Shown in pieces: positions 26,443 through 35,166 of a stretch of DNA of 64,000 nt. The position numbers and the translations under genes were made by a program. Under the pieces are notes generated by a model. The model made no database searches. It saw only the letters and a list, made by a program, of their open reading frames with translations, and was not told where the DNA came from. Positions within the stretch are counted from its first letter, which is position 1. Each line of letters opens with the position of its first letter. This DNA comes from Limobrevibacterium gyesilva (GTDB lineage Bacteria; Pseudomonadota; Alphaproteobacteria; Acetobacterales; Acetobacteraceae), in the NCBI RefSeq assembly GCF_025989185.1, contig NZ_JAPDNT010000017.1, forward strand, positions 23,334 through 87,333. The letters run 5' to 3'.

Positions 26443-27579
26443 ATGGCAATGGTCAGCATCACCCGCCGCAACCCGCGCACCGGCCATATCGAGCGGCCGT
26501 GGCGCAACCGCGACGGCTTGTTCGTCCTGGGCGACCCCGCGCACGGGGCGCAGAAGCATCACGACAAGTTCGCGGTCAAGGTCGGCACGCTGGCGGAGGC
26601 GGCGGCGCTCGTCCGGCGCGGCTTCTCGCTGCGCATGACCGACGGCGAAAGCCCCCCCTCGCTCATCTCGCCCGACTCCCTCACCCTGGAGGAGGTCGAG
26701 GGCGAGGATGAGGCGGCGCTGTGGGCGGAGACGGCCCCCAAGCCGCTTTTCGGCAAGGAGGAGATGTTCGCCGAGCTGAAGCGCATCCTGCTCGTCTACG
26801 CCAACCAGATCGCGCATGCCGGCTCGCCGCAGGCGGCGCTGGCGTTCATCGGCTTCGATACCGGATCCTTCTTCCCCTACTGCGACGATGATCCGGAAAA
26901 GGTGGAGCTGCACCGGTTCAGCGCGACCAGCTACCTCGACCAGGCCTACGACTACGCGTTCCAGGTCGGGAACCACTGGAAGTTCGACAACGACATGGCC
27001 ACGGACGTGAGCGAGTTTCTGGCCGGCGCCCCACGGCAGGCGAGCGACGGCATGCCTTCGCCGATCACCCATCCGGATGGATTGTGCCGCCACGCCGCAG
27101 AGATGGCCTTCGCGCGCTGGAAGCTCGGCGACGGTCAGGATCTGACCGTCCGGGAGCTGGCGCTGCTGGCCGACATGAAGGAGGCCGCCGTCCGGAACTC
27201 CCTGAGCAAGGAAAGGATCGCCCTCGAGGACGGGAAGGTCGACACCGCGACCGCCCGGCAATGGCTGAACGGCCGGCGTGACTTCATCCCGACCCGCACG
27301 GAGGAGGCGATAAGCCAGAGCTGGGCTGTCCGGTCGCGCTTCCTTCTCGACCACGAGCCGTTCGCGGAGGCGTTCGGGCGCATCCTGAAAGGCTTCGATA
27401 TCACGGCCGCGGAGCTCGCCGCCAGGGCGGAGGTCGGCGAGGAGTTCGTGCACGAGCTTCTGGAAGGACGGCCCCGGACGGACTTGCAGGCGCTCGAGCG
27501 CATCGGCCGCGCGCTCGATCTGGACGCGCCGCATTTCGTCGGCGCCGCGGTGCAGGCCGCCCTGCGCGGTGGGCGCTGA
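26443..27579 (+). CDS. Hypothetical protein with C-terminal HTH-like segments
   Basis: 378 residues. The first 110 residues carry a conserved-looking part (RNRDGLFVLGDPAHGAQKHH, FAVKVGTLAEAAALVRRGFS). The C-terminal third has two helix-turn-helix-like segments (LTVRELALLADMKEAAVRNS and ITAAELAARAEVGEEFVHEL). Two bases separate it from the UDG-like gene, so they are co-translated. I do not recognise a catalytic motif. Confidence 0.72.
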   Translation: MAMVSITRRNPRTGHIERPWRNRDGLFVLGDPAHGAQKHHDKFAVKVGTLAEAAALVRRGFSLRMTDGESPPSLISPDSLTLEEVEGEDEAALWAETAPKPLFGKEEMFAELKRILLVYANQIAHAGSPQAALAFIGFDTGSFFPYCDDDPEKVELHRFSATSYLDQAYDYAFQVGNHWKFDNDMATDVSEFLAGAPRQASDGMPSPITHPDGLCRHAAEMAFARWKLGDGQDLTVRELALLADMKEAAVRNSLSKERIALEDGKVDTATARQWLNGRRDFIPTRTEEAISQSWAVRSRFLLDHEPFAEAFGRILKGFDITAAELAARAEVGEEFVHELLEGRPRTDLQALERIGRALDLDAPHFVGAAVQAALRGGR

Positions 27580-27673
27580 GCATGGGGCGCCGGACCTGGC
27601 TTCCACTGGCCCCGAAGCGCCGCCGGGATCCCGGCGGGACCGGACCAGCGGCACGCGCGATGGAGGCCGTGCG

Positions 27674-27955
27674 ATGAGCGAAAGTGAACGCGCCGCGGCG
27701 AAGCAAGCCTTCTGCGAAAAGGTCTCGGGGCTCATCGAGAGAAGCGGCATGACCCAGATCGAGATCGCCCGGGCGCTCGGCTATGAGAACGCCAACATCA
27801 TTACGATGTTCAAAAAGGGATCGACCCGGGTTCCGCCGGAGAAAGTGGTTCCCCTGGCCCATGTGCTCGGGCAGCATCCGGGCACGATGCTGCGAGAGTG
27901 GTTCGTGGCCTACATGCCGGAGGTCCTGTCGGACATCGAAGCGCATCTGGCATGA
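27674..27955 (+). CDS. Small XRE-type DNA-binding protein (93 aa)
   Basis: Helix-turn-helix TQIEIARALGYENANIITMF, then RVPPEKVVPLAHVLGQHPG. TGGAGG lies at 27661-27666 before ATG 27674. The HTH resembles those of phage and plasmid regulators. Probably controls the surrounding operon. Confidence 0.85.
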   Translation: MSESERAAAKQAFCEKVSGLIERSGMTQIEIARALGYENANIITMFKKGSTRVPPEKVVPLAHVLGQHPGTMLREWFVAYMPEVLSDIEAHLA

Positions 27956-28001
27956 CGGCCGTGCCGTGGATTTTCATCCTTTTCCTAGAGGAGAGGCGGA
28001 C

Positions 28002-28214
28002 ATGGCGCAGCTGCTGCTGGTTCAGGCAGTGCTCGCGGGATGCGTTCTGGCGGTCGCCTTGGGCATGGACGGCGTCATCGCCGTTCCGCTCGAGAAAATC
28101 GCGCGATTTCCGTTCCGGAATCTGCCCGCGACCAACGGGGTCTTGCTCGGGTCCACCCTTGCCGCGTGCCTGTGGTTGATCGCCTGGGCTTCCGCCCCTG
28201 GGGGCCTCCGGTGA
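28002..28214 (+). CDS. Small membrane protein (70 aa, two TM segments)
   Basis: Hydrophobic segments LLLVQAVLAGCVLAVALGMD and LLGSTLAACLWLIAWASA, with a short basic loop between. GAGGAG precedes ATG 28002. The stop overlaps the next start as GTGA. A holin-like or toxin-like role is possible but not shown. Confidence 0.7.
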   Translation: MAQLLLVQAVLAGCVLAVALGMDGVIAVPLEKIARFPFRNLPATNGVLLGSTLAACLWLIAWASAPGGLR

Positions 28215-28357
28215 GTGGTATCGAGGTCGAGCGCCCGCTGCAGACGATCTATGACGAGATCAGGCGTTTCCGCCGCGAAGTGATGGCACGCATGGATCGG
28301 CTGGAAGCCACGCTTGAAGATTGCCTGCCTGCCGACGCCGGTGCGCACCGGGCCTAA
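28211..28357 (+). CDS. Small coiled-coil-like protein (48 aa)
   Basis: Starts at GTG 28211, overlapping the membrane-protein stop. Heptad-like helix TIYDEIRRFRREVMARMDRL. The coupling to the upstream gene suggests the two are made together. No family recognised. Confidence 0.6.
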   Translation: MSGIEVERPLQTIYDEIRRFRREVMARMDRLEATLEDCLPADAGAHRA

Positions 28358-28390
28358 TTGGCGGCCGGGCATGGCACGGACGAAGCACTA

Positions 28391-28477
28391 ATGACGTCCG
28401 ACATCATCCGGGTCATGCAACGGCAGATCGCGGATCTCGAGCGTGAGGTGCGCAAGCCGAAGGGCGAGCCCTCGTGA
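28391..28477 (+). CDS. Very small ORF (28 aa)
   Basis: MTSDIIRVMQRQIADLEREV and a short basic tail, amphipathic helix only. It continues the run of small, closely spaced genes from 28002. Coding status rests on position and helical pattern alone. Confidence 0.4.
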   Translation: MTSDIIRVMQRQIADLEREVRKPKGEPS

Positions 28478-28843
28478 CGCGGAAGGCGAACCGGCGCCGG
28501 CACGCTCGCGGGGCGCCCCACGAGCGTTCATGCGTCCCTCCCCTCCCGCGGAGAGCAGGGCTGTGAATGTGCCGAGCCAGGCAGGGCACTCTCGCTCACG
28601 ATCCGGATCGGCGGCATTGAGCCGCTGACGGCGACTCCACCAGCCAATCCGTTCTACTGCTCGGCCGACCGGGCCGTCGTGGTTCGGGGAGACTATGTCG
28701 GGCCAGCGATCCTCGCCCACCGCCTCGAGGCCTGGCTGCCTGCCGGCCTTGCGGTGTGGACAATCCTGGTGCCGGCGGCCCCGTGCGCTCGGGGAACGGC
28801 CCGATGCTCGGTGACATGGAGAACCGGCCCCCCGACGTCATGA
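28478..28843 (+). other. Open frame without a start codon, possible decayed gene
   Basis: The frame that ends the 28-aa ORF reopens after its TGA and stays open to TGA 28841-28843. The part from about 28595 reads protein-like (LTIRIGGIEPLTATPPANPF, YCSADRAVVVRGDYVGPAIL). No ATG, GTG or TTG is available in frame; a short frame with ATG 28566 reads into it only with a frameshift. It is either a frameshifted gene or chance. The final bases overlap the palindrome at 28834. Confidence 0.3.
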
Positions 28844-28891
28844 AGGCCTGACGGAAGGCATGATGGATGTCCGTCAGGCCTTCATGACGTC
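28834..28891. repeat. Perfect 22-bp inverted repeat with 14-bp loop
   Basis: The arm 28834-28855 begins GACGTCATGAAGGCC and is exactly complementary to 28870-28891. The long perfect stem contains the same ATGACGTC core as the palindrome at 24182. It has no T-tract, so it is not a clear terminator. It lies 40 bases before the second conserved leader; a protein-binding site or structured RNA/ssDNA element is possible. Confidence 0.75.
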
Positions 28892-28931
28892 AGGGGGGAC
28901 GGCGCGCGCGCGATCCGCTGCCGACCAGAAA

Positions 28932-28980
28932 AATCTCTTGCCATGGGTTTGCCGTAGACGCGGGAACCAAGACGGCTTCC
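28932..28980 (+). repeat. Conserved leader, copy 2
   Basis: About 90 percent identical to 24481-24529 with the same distance to the following start codon. See that entry for the shared core. Conservation of non-coding DNA plus the matching first residues of the two proteins points to duplication of a whole 5' region. Confidence 0.7.
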
Positions 28981-29018
28981 CTGAAGACCCCTGTTCCAAC
29001 CGAAGGAGAAGGGGTCCC

Positions 29019-29381
29019 ATGACCTTCCACGAGATCATCCCGGGCCGCCGCGGGCGTCCGGCAGCGGCCGCTGCCATGCCGGCCAAACCGTCCCACCCTG
29101 CCACCCCGCCCAGCGGGGCCACCGTGTTCACCGGGGACGCCATCGCCGCCGCGCGCGCGGGCGACGGCCAGGCGACGGGGCCTGCGCCATTGCCGCAGCT
29201 GCTCTCGCTCGCCGAGGTCGGCGCGCTGTTCAACCGCCGCCCGCGCACCATCCGCGGCTGGATCAAGGCCGGCCGGCTGCCCGTTGTCGCGGTCGGCGGC
29301 GCCCACTTCGTTCGGCGCGACCAGCTGGAGGCAATGCTGGAGCCGTCCTGTGACGGTCCATGGGACAATGACGACAAGTAG
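29019..29381 (+). CDS. Excisionase/MerR-like HTH protein
   Basis: 120 residues from ATG 29019 (AAGGAGAAG upstream). The C-terminal half is a helix-turn-helix of the excisionase type: LSLAEVGALFNRRPRTIRGW followed by IKAGRLPVVAVGGAHFVRR. The N-terminus MTFHEIIPGRRGRP matches the protein at 24567. Sitting 115 bases before two tyrosine recombinases, it may act as their directionality factor. Confidence 0.78.
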   Translation: MTFHEIIPGRRGRPAAAAAMPAKPSHPATPPSGATVFTGDAIAAARAGDGQATGPAPLPQLLSLAEVGALFNRRPRTIRGWIKAGRLPVVAVGGAHFVRRDQLEAMLEPSCDGPWDNDDK

Positions 29382-29495
29382 TTAGCAAGCAATAGCGAGC
29401 GCATCACCAACCTAATTTGGTAAGTTAACTATGGTAATGCTCTCGCGAATCGCCGCCTTCTGCCGCCTTTCGCCACTCACCGTAAGGACGTCTCC

Positions 29496-31295
29496 ATGTT
29501 CATCGATAACTATACTTCATCAGAGACCGAGGAACAGGGCCATGCGGCGCCGTCCGCCGCCGGGAGCGCCGCGCTGATCGCGACCTGGACCGACCTGACG
29601 CCCACGCGCCGCCGCAACCTCGCCAGCGCGCTGTCGGTGGTCACCGACATCTGCAAGCCGGAAGCGGTGGCGATGGACTGCGCCTTCTTCAACCGGCGCC
29701 TGTTCCGACGCCCGCCGATGGCCTTCGGCCTGCAGGCCAAGCGCTTCACCAGCATCGTCAGCGACCTGCGCTGCATCCTGCGCCGCCTCGGTCGCCACGC
29801 GCCCGACCACCGCGGCGCCGACGCCTTGCCGCCGGCCTGGAGGGCCCTGCACGACGCGCTGCCGACCAAGTTCCGCCGCCTCGCCCTGATCGGCTTCATG
29901 CGCTTCTGCGGCCTCACGGGGATCGCCCCCGAGGCCGTCACCATGGCCACTCTCGCGGCCTTCGAAGCCTGGTGCGACGGGGAGATCATCTGTCCCGACG
30001 CGGCCTCGCGCGCGCGGCGGACGGCGTCGAACTGGAACTGGGCGGGCCAACACGTCCCGGGCTGGCCGGCGGCCCGGCTGAGCCGGCCCAGGATGCGCGA
30101 CCAGTACACCCTGCCCCTCGACCGCTACCCGGCGTCCTTCCAGGCCGACGTGCAGCGCTTCGCCGACAGCCTCGCCGACGACAACGACGACGACTTCTTC
30201 GCCGAAGACGCCTTCGCCGAGGAGGGCGCCCGCACCTGGCGCTCGCACCGCGGCCTGCGGCCGCGCAGCATCACCACCCGGCGATTCCAGATCCGCCAGG
30301 CCGCCGCGGCGCTGGTGATCGGCGGCCATGCCCCCGGGACGATCACCTCGCTGCGCGACCTAGTGGACCCGATCGAGCGGCCCCGGCAGATCATCGCCTT
30401 CTACCGCGAGCGCGCGGGCCGCCGGCCGACGACGCAGCTGGCGGGCATCGCCGAGGTGCTGCGCCAGATCGCCCGCTTCCACTGCCGCCTGCCCTTGGAG
30501 GCGGTCGCGCAGATCACCGGCTGGGCGCGCAAGGTCACGCCGACGCAGCAGGTCACCATGAGCGAGAAGAACGCCCGGCGCCTGCGCGCGCTGATGCAGC
30601 CGCGGACCCGCGCGATGCTGCTGCACTTCCCCGGCGAACTGATGCGCCGGGCCGCCGGGCCGGAGCTGAAGCCGCAGGCGGCGGCCCGACTCGCGCTGTA
30701 TGCGGTCGCCCTCGAGATCCTGCTCATCTGCCCAATGCGCCGCGGCAACCTGGCGGAGCTGCGTCTCGACCGGCATCTCCACCGGCCCGGGCGCACGGGT
30801 CCGGTCACCGACATCTTCGTGTCCACGGGCGAGGTGAAGAACCGCGAGCCCATCCAGTGGCCGATTCCGGCCGAGAGTGGACGGCTGATCGAGACCTATC
30901 TGACGCGGCACCGGCCGCACCTGACCCAGCCCGGCAACCCCTTCCTCTTCCCCGGCGCCGGCGACGGCGTGCGCTCGGCCCACGAGCTCGCCGTCACCTT
31001 GTCGGAGATGGTCCACCGGGAGATCGGGGCGGAGTTCAACCTGCACATCGTCCGCCATTTCGCCGTGTGCAATTTCCTGACCCGGCATCCCGGGCAGTAT
31101 GACGTGGTCCGCCGCGTCCTGGGGCACCGAAAGGTCCAGACCACCATCGCCTTCTATGCCGGACTGGAGGCGGATGCCGCCGCCCGGCACTTCGACGCCG
31201 CGGTGCGGGATGACCGCCGCGAGACCCGGCTCCTGGCCGCAGAGGCCTTCCGCCGCGACCGTGGCCGCGCACGGGCAGCCAGGGGAGGCAAATGA
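29496..31295 (+). CDS. Large tyrosine recombinase
   Basis: 599 residues. Catalytic residues in the C-terminal domain: Arg in CPMRRGNLAEL, His/Arg in HIVRHFAVC, His in LGHRKVQT and nucleophile Tyr in IAFYAGL. The long N-terminal half includes a core-binding domain and an acidic patch (ADDNDDDFFAEDAFAEEG). The next recombinase starts 1 base after its stop. Tandem recombinase genes of this sort occur in integrative elements such as RIT-type modules. Confidence 0.9.
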   Translation: MFIDNYTSSETEEQGHAAPSAAGSAALIATWTDLTPTRRRNLASALSVVTDICKPEAVAMDCAFFNRRLFRRPPMAFGLQAKRFTSIVSDLRCILRRLGRHAPDHRGADALPPAWRALHDALPTKFRRLALIGFMRFCGLTGIAPEAVTMATLAAFEAWCDGEIICPDAASRARRTASNWNWAGQHVPGWPAARLSRPRMRDQYTLPLDRYPASFQADVQRFADSLADDNDDDFFAEDAFAEEGARTWRSHRGLRPRSITTRRFQIRQAAAALVIGGHAPGTITSLRDLVDPIERPRQIIAFYRERAGRRPTTQLAGIAEVLRQIARFHCRLPLEAVAQITGWARKVTPTQQVTMSEKNARRLRALMQPRTRAMLLHFPGELMRRAAGPELKPQAAARLALYAVALEILLICPMRRGNLAELRLDRHLHRPGRTGPVTDIFVSTGEVKNREPIQWPIPAESGRLIETYLTRHRPHLTQPGNPFLFPGAGDGVRSAHELAVTLSEMVHREIGAEFNLHIVRHFAVCNFLTRHPGQYDVVRRVLGHRKVQTTIAFYAGLEADAAARHFDAAVRDDRRETRLLAAEAFRRDRGRARAARGGK

Positions 31296-31296
31296 C

Positions 31297-32022
31297 ATGG
31301 CGAACCGCCAACCCCCCTCCCGCAACCAGCAGCACCTGGTCCTGCGGCCGGAGGCCTGGCCGGAGATCGACCGCCGGCTCTGGCAGGCCGGCCTGGATCC
31401 CGGCGACGGCCTGGACGGCCCGGCCTACGCCGCCGGCCTGAAGCCCATCACGCTGCGCAACGCCGCCCGCGGCTACGGCCGCTGGCTGGCGGTCCTGGCC
31501 GCCCTGGGCGAGCTCGACCCGTCAGCAGACCCTGCCGGGCGTGTCACGCGGCAACGCGCCGGCGCCTATCTCCGGGCCCTCCGTGTCGCCGGCAACAGCA
31601 ACAACACCATCATCGCCCGGTTCATGGAGCTGCGGATGGCACTGCGCGTCATGCGGCCGGAAGCCGATGCCGCGTTCGCCTGGCTCACCGCACCCGGAGG
31701 GCGATCGCTGGCGTCCCGACTGCCGGTCGACCGGCGCCCGATCGAGGCGATCGATGCCCGTGTCCTCGCCGGTTGGGGTCGGCAGTTGATGGACGACGCC
31801 GTGTCCCTGGCCGATCCGCGCAGGCGCGGCATGCAGTTCCGCAACGGGCTGCTGATCATGCTCCTGGCCCTGCGGGCCCCGCGCCTGCGGTCGATTGCCG
31901 CCCTGCGGCTCGGCCGACAGGTCCTGTGCCAGGGCGGCGGCGCCCGGATCGCCCTCGAGGTGGCGGGCGTCAAGAACGAGCGCCGCCTCGAATACGGCGT
32001 CCCGGCCGACGCCCTCCCGTAT
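31297..32022 (+). pseudogene. Second tyrosine recombinase, truncated by Tn3 element
   Basis: Starts at ATG 31297 with GGGGAGG upstream. The N-terminal core-binding domain (LRNAARGYGRWLAVLAALGE) and the first catalytic-domain segment (LLIMLLALRAPRLRSIAALR, Arg present) are intact, but the frame runs into the Tn3 inverted repeat at 32023 and ends at a TGA inside it (32074-32076). The HxxR, His and Tyr region is lost. The missing 3' part is not on the other side of the transposon. Confidence 0.88.
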
Positions 32023-32091
32023 GAGGGCATAGCGTCGGTTGTCAGCCAGACAACGCTAAGGGCGAACGTTTCCTGAATACGGCCGTGCAGT

Positions 32092-35049
32092 TCATGCCGC
32101 CCTCCTTTCCCGGCTGAGGTTCAGCGGCCGGCGCTGCCCCGCGGTCGCGGCGGCACGGTCCCACAGGAAGTCTCCGGAGAAGCCGATGTGCTCCCAGGAG
32201 AGCGGCGAGGTATGGGCCAGCAGTCCGGCGGACACGGCTTGGCTTTCGCTGCGAAGGTGATCGACGGCATCGGCCAGATAGGTCGAGTTCCAATAGACGA
32301 TGGCGGCGATCACCAGATTCAGGCCCGAGGCACGGAATTGGTGCGCGTCCTGGCCGCGATCGGCGATGCGCCCCTGCTTGAAGGTGCAGATGACCTGGGC
32401 AAGGGCGTGGCGCTGCTCGCTCTTGTTCAGGCCCGCTTGGCAGAGTTGGCGGAGCTGCGGTGATTCCAGCCAATCCAGCATGAACAGGGTGCGCTCGATC
32501 CGGCCCAGCTCCTGCAGGGCGAGGCCGAGCTGGTTCTGGCGCTGGAATGCCGCCAGCCGCTTCAGCATCGCGGATGGCAGGACTGTGCCCGCCTGCAACG
32601 ACGCAACCAGGCGCCGCACCTCGTCCCAGTGCTCGCGGATGACGTCCGTCCGGATGCGCCGCCCGAACAGCGGCTGCAGCTCCTTGTAGGTGGCGGCGGG
32701 CTCGATGCAGGCGAACTTGCGGTCGGGGAAGTCGCGCAGCCGCGGGCAGAACCGGAAGCCCAACATGGCGCAAAGGATGAACACGTGGTCGGACGCGCCG
32801 CCGGTGTCGGTGTAGTGCGTGCCGATCCGCAGCGCCGTGCCGTGATGCATCAGCCCATCGAGCACGTACGGCGCTTCGTGGCTGGTCGCCGACATGACGC
32901 GCGCGCTGTAGGGACCATGCTGGTCGGAGACGTGCGTATAGAAGCCCAGCCCGGGATCCTGGCCGTAGCGCGCATTGACCTCGCCGGCGGCGTCGCCGCG
33001 CTTGGCGGAGCGGAAGAACTGCCGGTCCGAGGAGGAGGTGCTGCCGTCACCCCAGATCGTCGCGATCGGCAAGGCGTGGTGCGCGTCGATGATGCGGGCA
33101 AGCGCCGCCTTGTAGGTCTCGGGGCGGATATAGGCACCGGCGGTCCAGATCAGCTTGTCGCGGGTGACGCCGTGGCTCGCCGCCGCCATGCGGCCCAGAC
33201 CGAGATTGGTTGCATCTGCCAGGATCGCGGCGAGCAGCGCGTTCCCGTCGTCGCAGCGCTCGCCGGTGCGCAGGTTGGTGAAGGCGGACGCGAAGCCAGT
33301 CGCGCGGTTCACCTCGTGCAGCAACTCGGTAATCCGTACGCGCGGCATCATCGCCTCGATCCCGTCCGCGAAGGCGCGGCCCTCTGGCGTGACGGTCGCT
33401 TTGACCGGCGACACCTGCAGGCGACCATCGCGGTATTCGATCCCCTCCAGCTCGCCTCGCTGCAGCCGGCGTGCGAAGCGCTTCAGCCGGCGATCGAGCT
33501 CGGTGCCCTTGGTCGACAGCCATTCATCGGCCGTCACTGGCAGGCCGAGTTCCGCCGCGACCGCCGGAACGGCCGGAGAGGGCAAGAGGTAGCTGTCGAA
33601 CCGGCGATAGCTCGACGAACGTTCGACCCAGATGTCGCCCGAGCGCAGCTTGTCGCGCAGCGTGGCGAGCACCGCCGTCTCGTAGAGGCGCCGGTTCGGC
33701 TGCCCTCCCTTCAACACCAGGCGCCGCCAGTCCTTGCGGAACGGCATGGGTGCGTCCGGGGGCACCTCGCGTTTCGCGGACCGGTGCATGTCGATGAGCA
33801 GCTGCAGCGCCGCCAGCATCGGGTCACCGGCGCGCGCGGCGCGGAACTCCAGCGCCTCGATCAGATCGGGCGCGAACTTGTGCAGGGTCTTCCAGCGATC
33901 GGCGGCTCGGAGCAGCGGATCCTCCTCGGCCAGGTTGGCCAGATCCGCGACCTCGCCGCGCACGCGCAGCAGCTTCGCCCAGCCGACCGTCTCGTCCACT
34001 GTCTCGAAGGCGTCGTGCTCATCGGCCTGTGCCGTGGCGAGCGCGTCGATCGTGCCGTGGAACAGGCGCATCAGCCGGCCCACATCGCCGGCGCTGGCCG
34101 CGTAGCGGCGGCGCGTGGCGTTGCGTGCCTTGGCGAACAGGCCGCCGATGAGCTTGTCGGCCATGTCCAGCACCGCATCGGTCAGGCGTGCCTCAAGATC
34201 GAGGACGGTGGCGACCAGGATCGCGCGGCGTCGGCGGGCGGCATAGCGGCCGAGTTGATGGGCGTCGGAAGCGTGGCCCTCGCGTACGAACTGCCGCAGC
34301 CGCTGCTCATCGATCTGCGCGGCGATTTCGGCGGGCAAGCCAATGTCACGTACCCGGCGCAACCGGTCGAGCAGTTCGCGCACGTGGTCCGCCTTTGGGG
34401 CGACCGGCATCGCCTTGAGCCAGGCGAACGGCGTCATGTCCGCCGCGGCGTCGCGCACGAGCAGTTGGTCGAGTTTGGCCGTCTGCTCGTCGGACACTTC
34501 CGCAAGCAGGGCATCCGTCGCACGCCGGCGCGCGCGGGCTCGGCCAGCAATCGCGGCGCGCTCGATGACGCTGCCGGCCGGCAGGATGATGTTCGCCGCG
34601 CGCAGCGCGGAGGCAACCGCGGCGGCGATGGGCTGCCCGCGGTCGGTGCTCCAGGCGGCCTGAGCGGCCACCTCGATCATCATCGGCAGGTCGGTGTTCC
34701 CCGGCGGGCGAAGTCCCAGGGTTTTCGCGAGAAGCCGCGCGTGGTCCGTCAGGGTCTGCGGGCGGCGGGCATATTCGGCGAACGGCGCGGCCAGTATCTC
34801 GAGCTGTCTTGCCAGCCACTGAACCAGCGGCTCGGCAGGCTGCTCCAGCTGCGCCAGGGCAATGCCGGGATGACGAAGCAGAGCGAGCTGGACGGCGAAG
34901 CCGATCCGATTGGCATCCCGACGGCGTTTCGCCACCAGCTCCCGGTCGGCGCGCGACAGGGTGAAGCAGCGCGCCAGGTTGTCGGCGTCAAGCGGGATGC
35001 CGAGAAGAGCTTGCCGTTCCTCGTCGGTCAGCAGCTGCCGATGCGCCAT
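32092..35049 (-). CDS. tnpA: Tn3-family transposase
   Basis: 985 residues from ATG 35049, the standard Tn3 TnpA length and start (MAHRQLLTDEERQALLGIP). The C-terminal DDE region includes TIWGDGSTSSSDRQFF, HGPYSARVMSATSHEAPYVL and HYTDTGGASDHVF with the catalytic Asp residues, and the Glu region lies near WNSTYL. It mediates replicative transposition, so cointegrates are the expected intermediate. Divergent from tnpR across the res region. Confidence 0.95.
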   Translation of the reverse strand: MAHRQLLTDEERQALLGIPLDADNLARCFTLSRADRELVAKRRRDANRIGFAVQLALLRHPGIALAQLEQPAEPLVQWLARQLEILAAPFAEYARRPQTLTDHARLLAKTLGLRPPGNTDLPMMIEVAAQAAWSTDRGQPIAAAVASALRAANIILPAGSVIERAAIAGRARARRRATDALLAEVSDEQTAKLDQLLVRDAAADMTPFAWLKAMPVAPKADHVRELLDRLRRVRDIGLPAEIAAQIDEQRLRQFVREGHASDAHQLGRYAARRRRAILVATVLDLEARLTDAVLDMADKLIGGLFAKARNATRRRYAASAGDVGRLMRLFHGTIDALATAQADEHDAFETVDETVGWAKLLRVRGEVADLANLAEEDPLLRAADRWKTLHKFAPDLIEALEFRAARAGDPMLAALQLLIDMHRSAKREVPPDAPMPFRKDWRRLVLKGGQPNRRLYETAVLATLRDKLRSGDIWVERSSSYRRFDSYLLPSPAVPAVAAELGLPVTADEWLSTKGTELDRRLKRFARRLQRGELEGIEYRDGRLQVSPVKATVTPEGRAFADGIEAMMPRVRITELLHEVNRATGFASAFTNLRTGERCDDGNALLAAILADATNLGLGRMAAASHGVTRDKLIWTAGAYIRPETYKAALARIIDAHHALPIATIWGDGSTSSSDRQFFRSAKRGDAAGEVNARYGQDPGLGFYTHVSDQHGPYSARVMSATSHEAPYVLDGLMHHGTALRIGTHYTDTGGASDHVFILCAMLGFRFCPRLRDFPDRKFACIEPAATYKELQPLFGRRIRTDVIREHWDEVRRLVASLQAGTVLPSAMLKRLAAFQRQNQLGLALQELGRIERTLFMLDWLESPQLRQLCQAGLNKSEQRHALAQVICTFKQGRIADRGQDAHQFRASGLNLVIAAIVYWNSTYLADAVDHLRSESQAVSAGLLAHTSPLSWEHIGFSGDFLWDRAAATAGQRRPLNLSRERRAA

Positions 35050-35166
35050 CCTTGTCCTCCGATAAAGGGCGGCGACCCTACGGGGCAGCTGTCCGGCAAA
35101 CGACCGTTGAACGGTCAACGCCGGAATGTCCGGAAACCCTGGACAGCAGATGGGTAGCCGGACAGG
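35050..35166. promoter_or_regulatory. Probable res site and divergent promoter region
   Basis: The 117 bases between tnpA and tnpR contain repeated GTCCGG/CCGGAC motifs and the palindrome CCGTTGAACGG. This is the normal place for res in Tn3-family elements with divergent tnpA and tnpR; subsites were not delimited. Confidence 0.6.

Noticed and set aside
26104..27750. 548-codon open frame on the minus strand
   Set aside because: Antisense to the UDG-like operon genes, Arg/Ala-rich, no motifs and no ribosome-binding site logic.
32629..35157. 842-codon open frame on the plus strand
   Set aside because: Runs antisense to the clear Tn3 transposase. High GC keeps opposite frames open; the translation has no known motifs.
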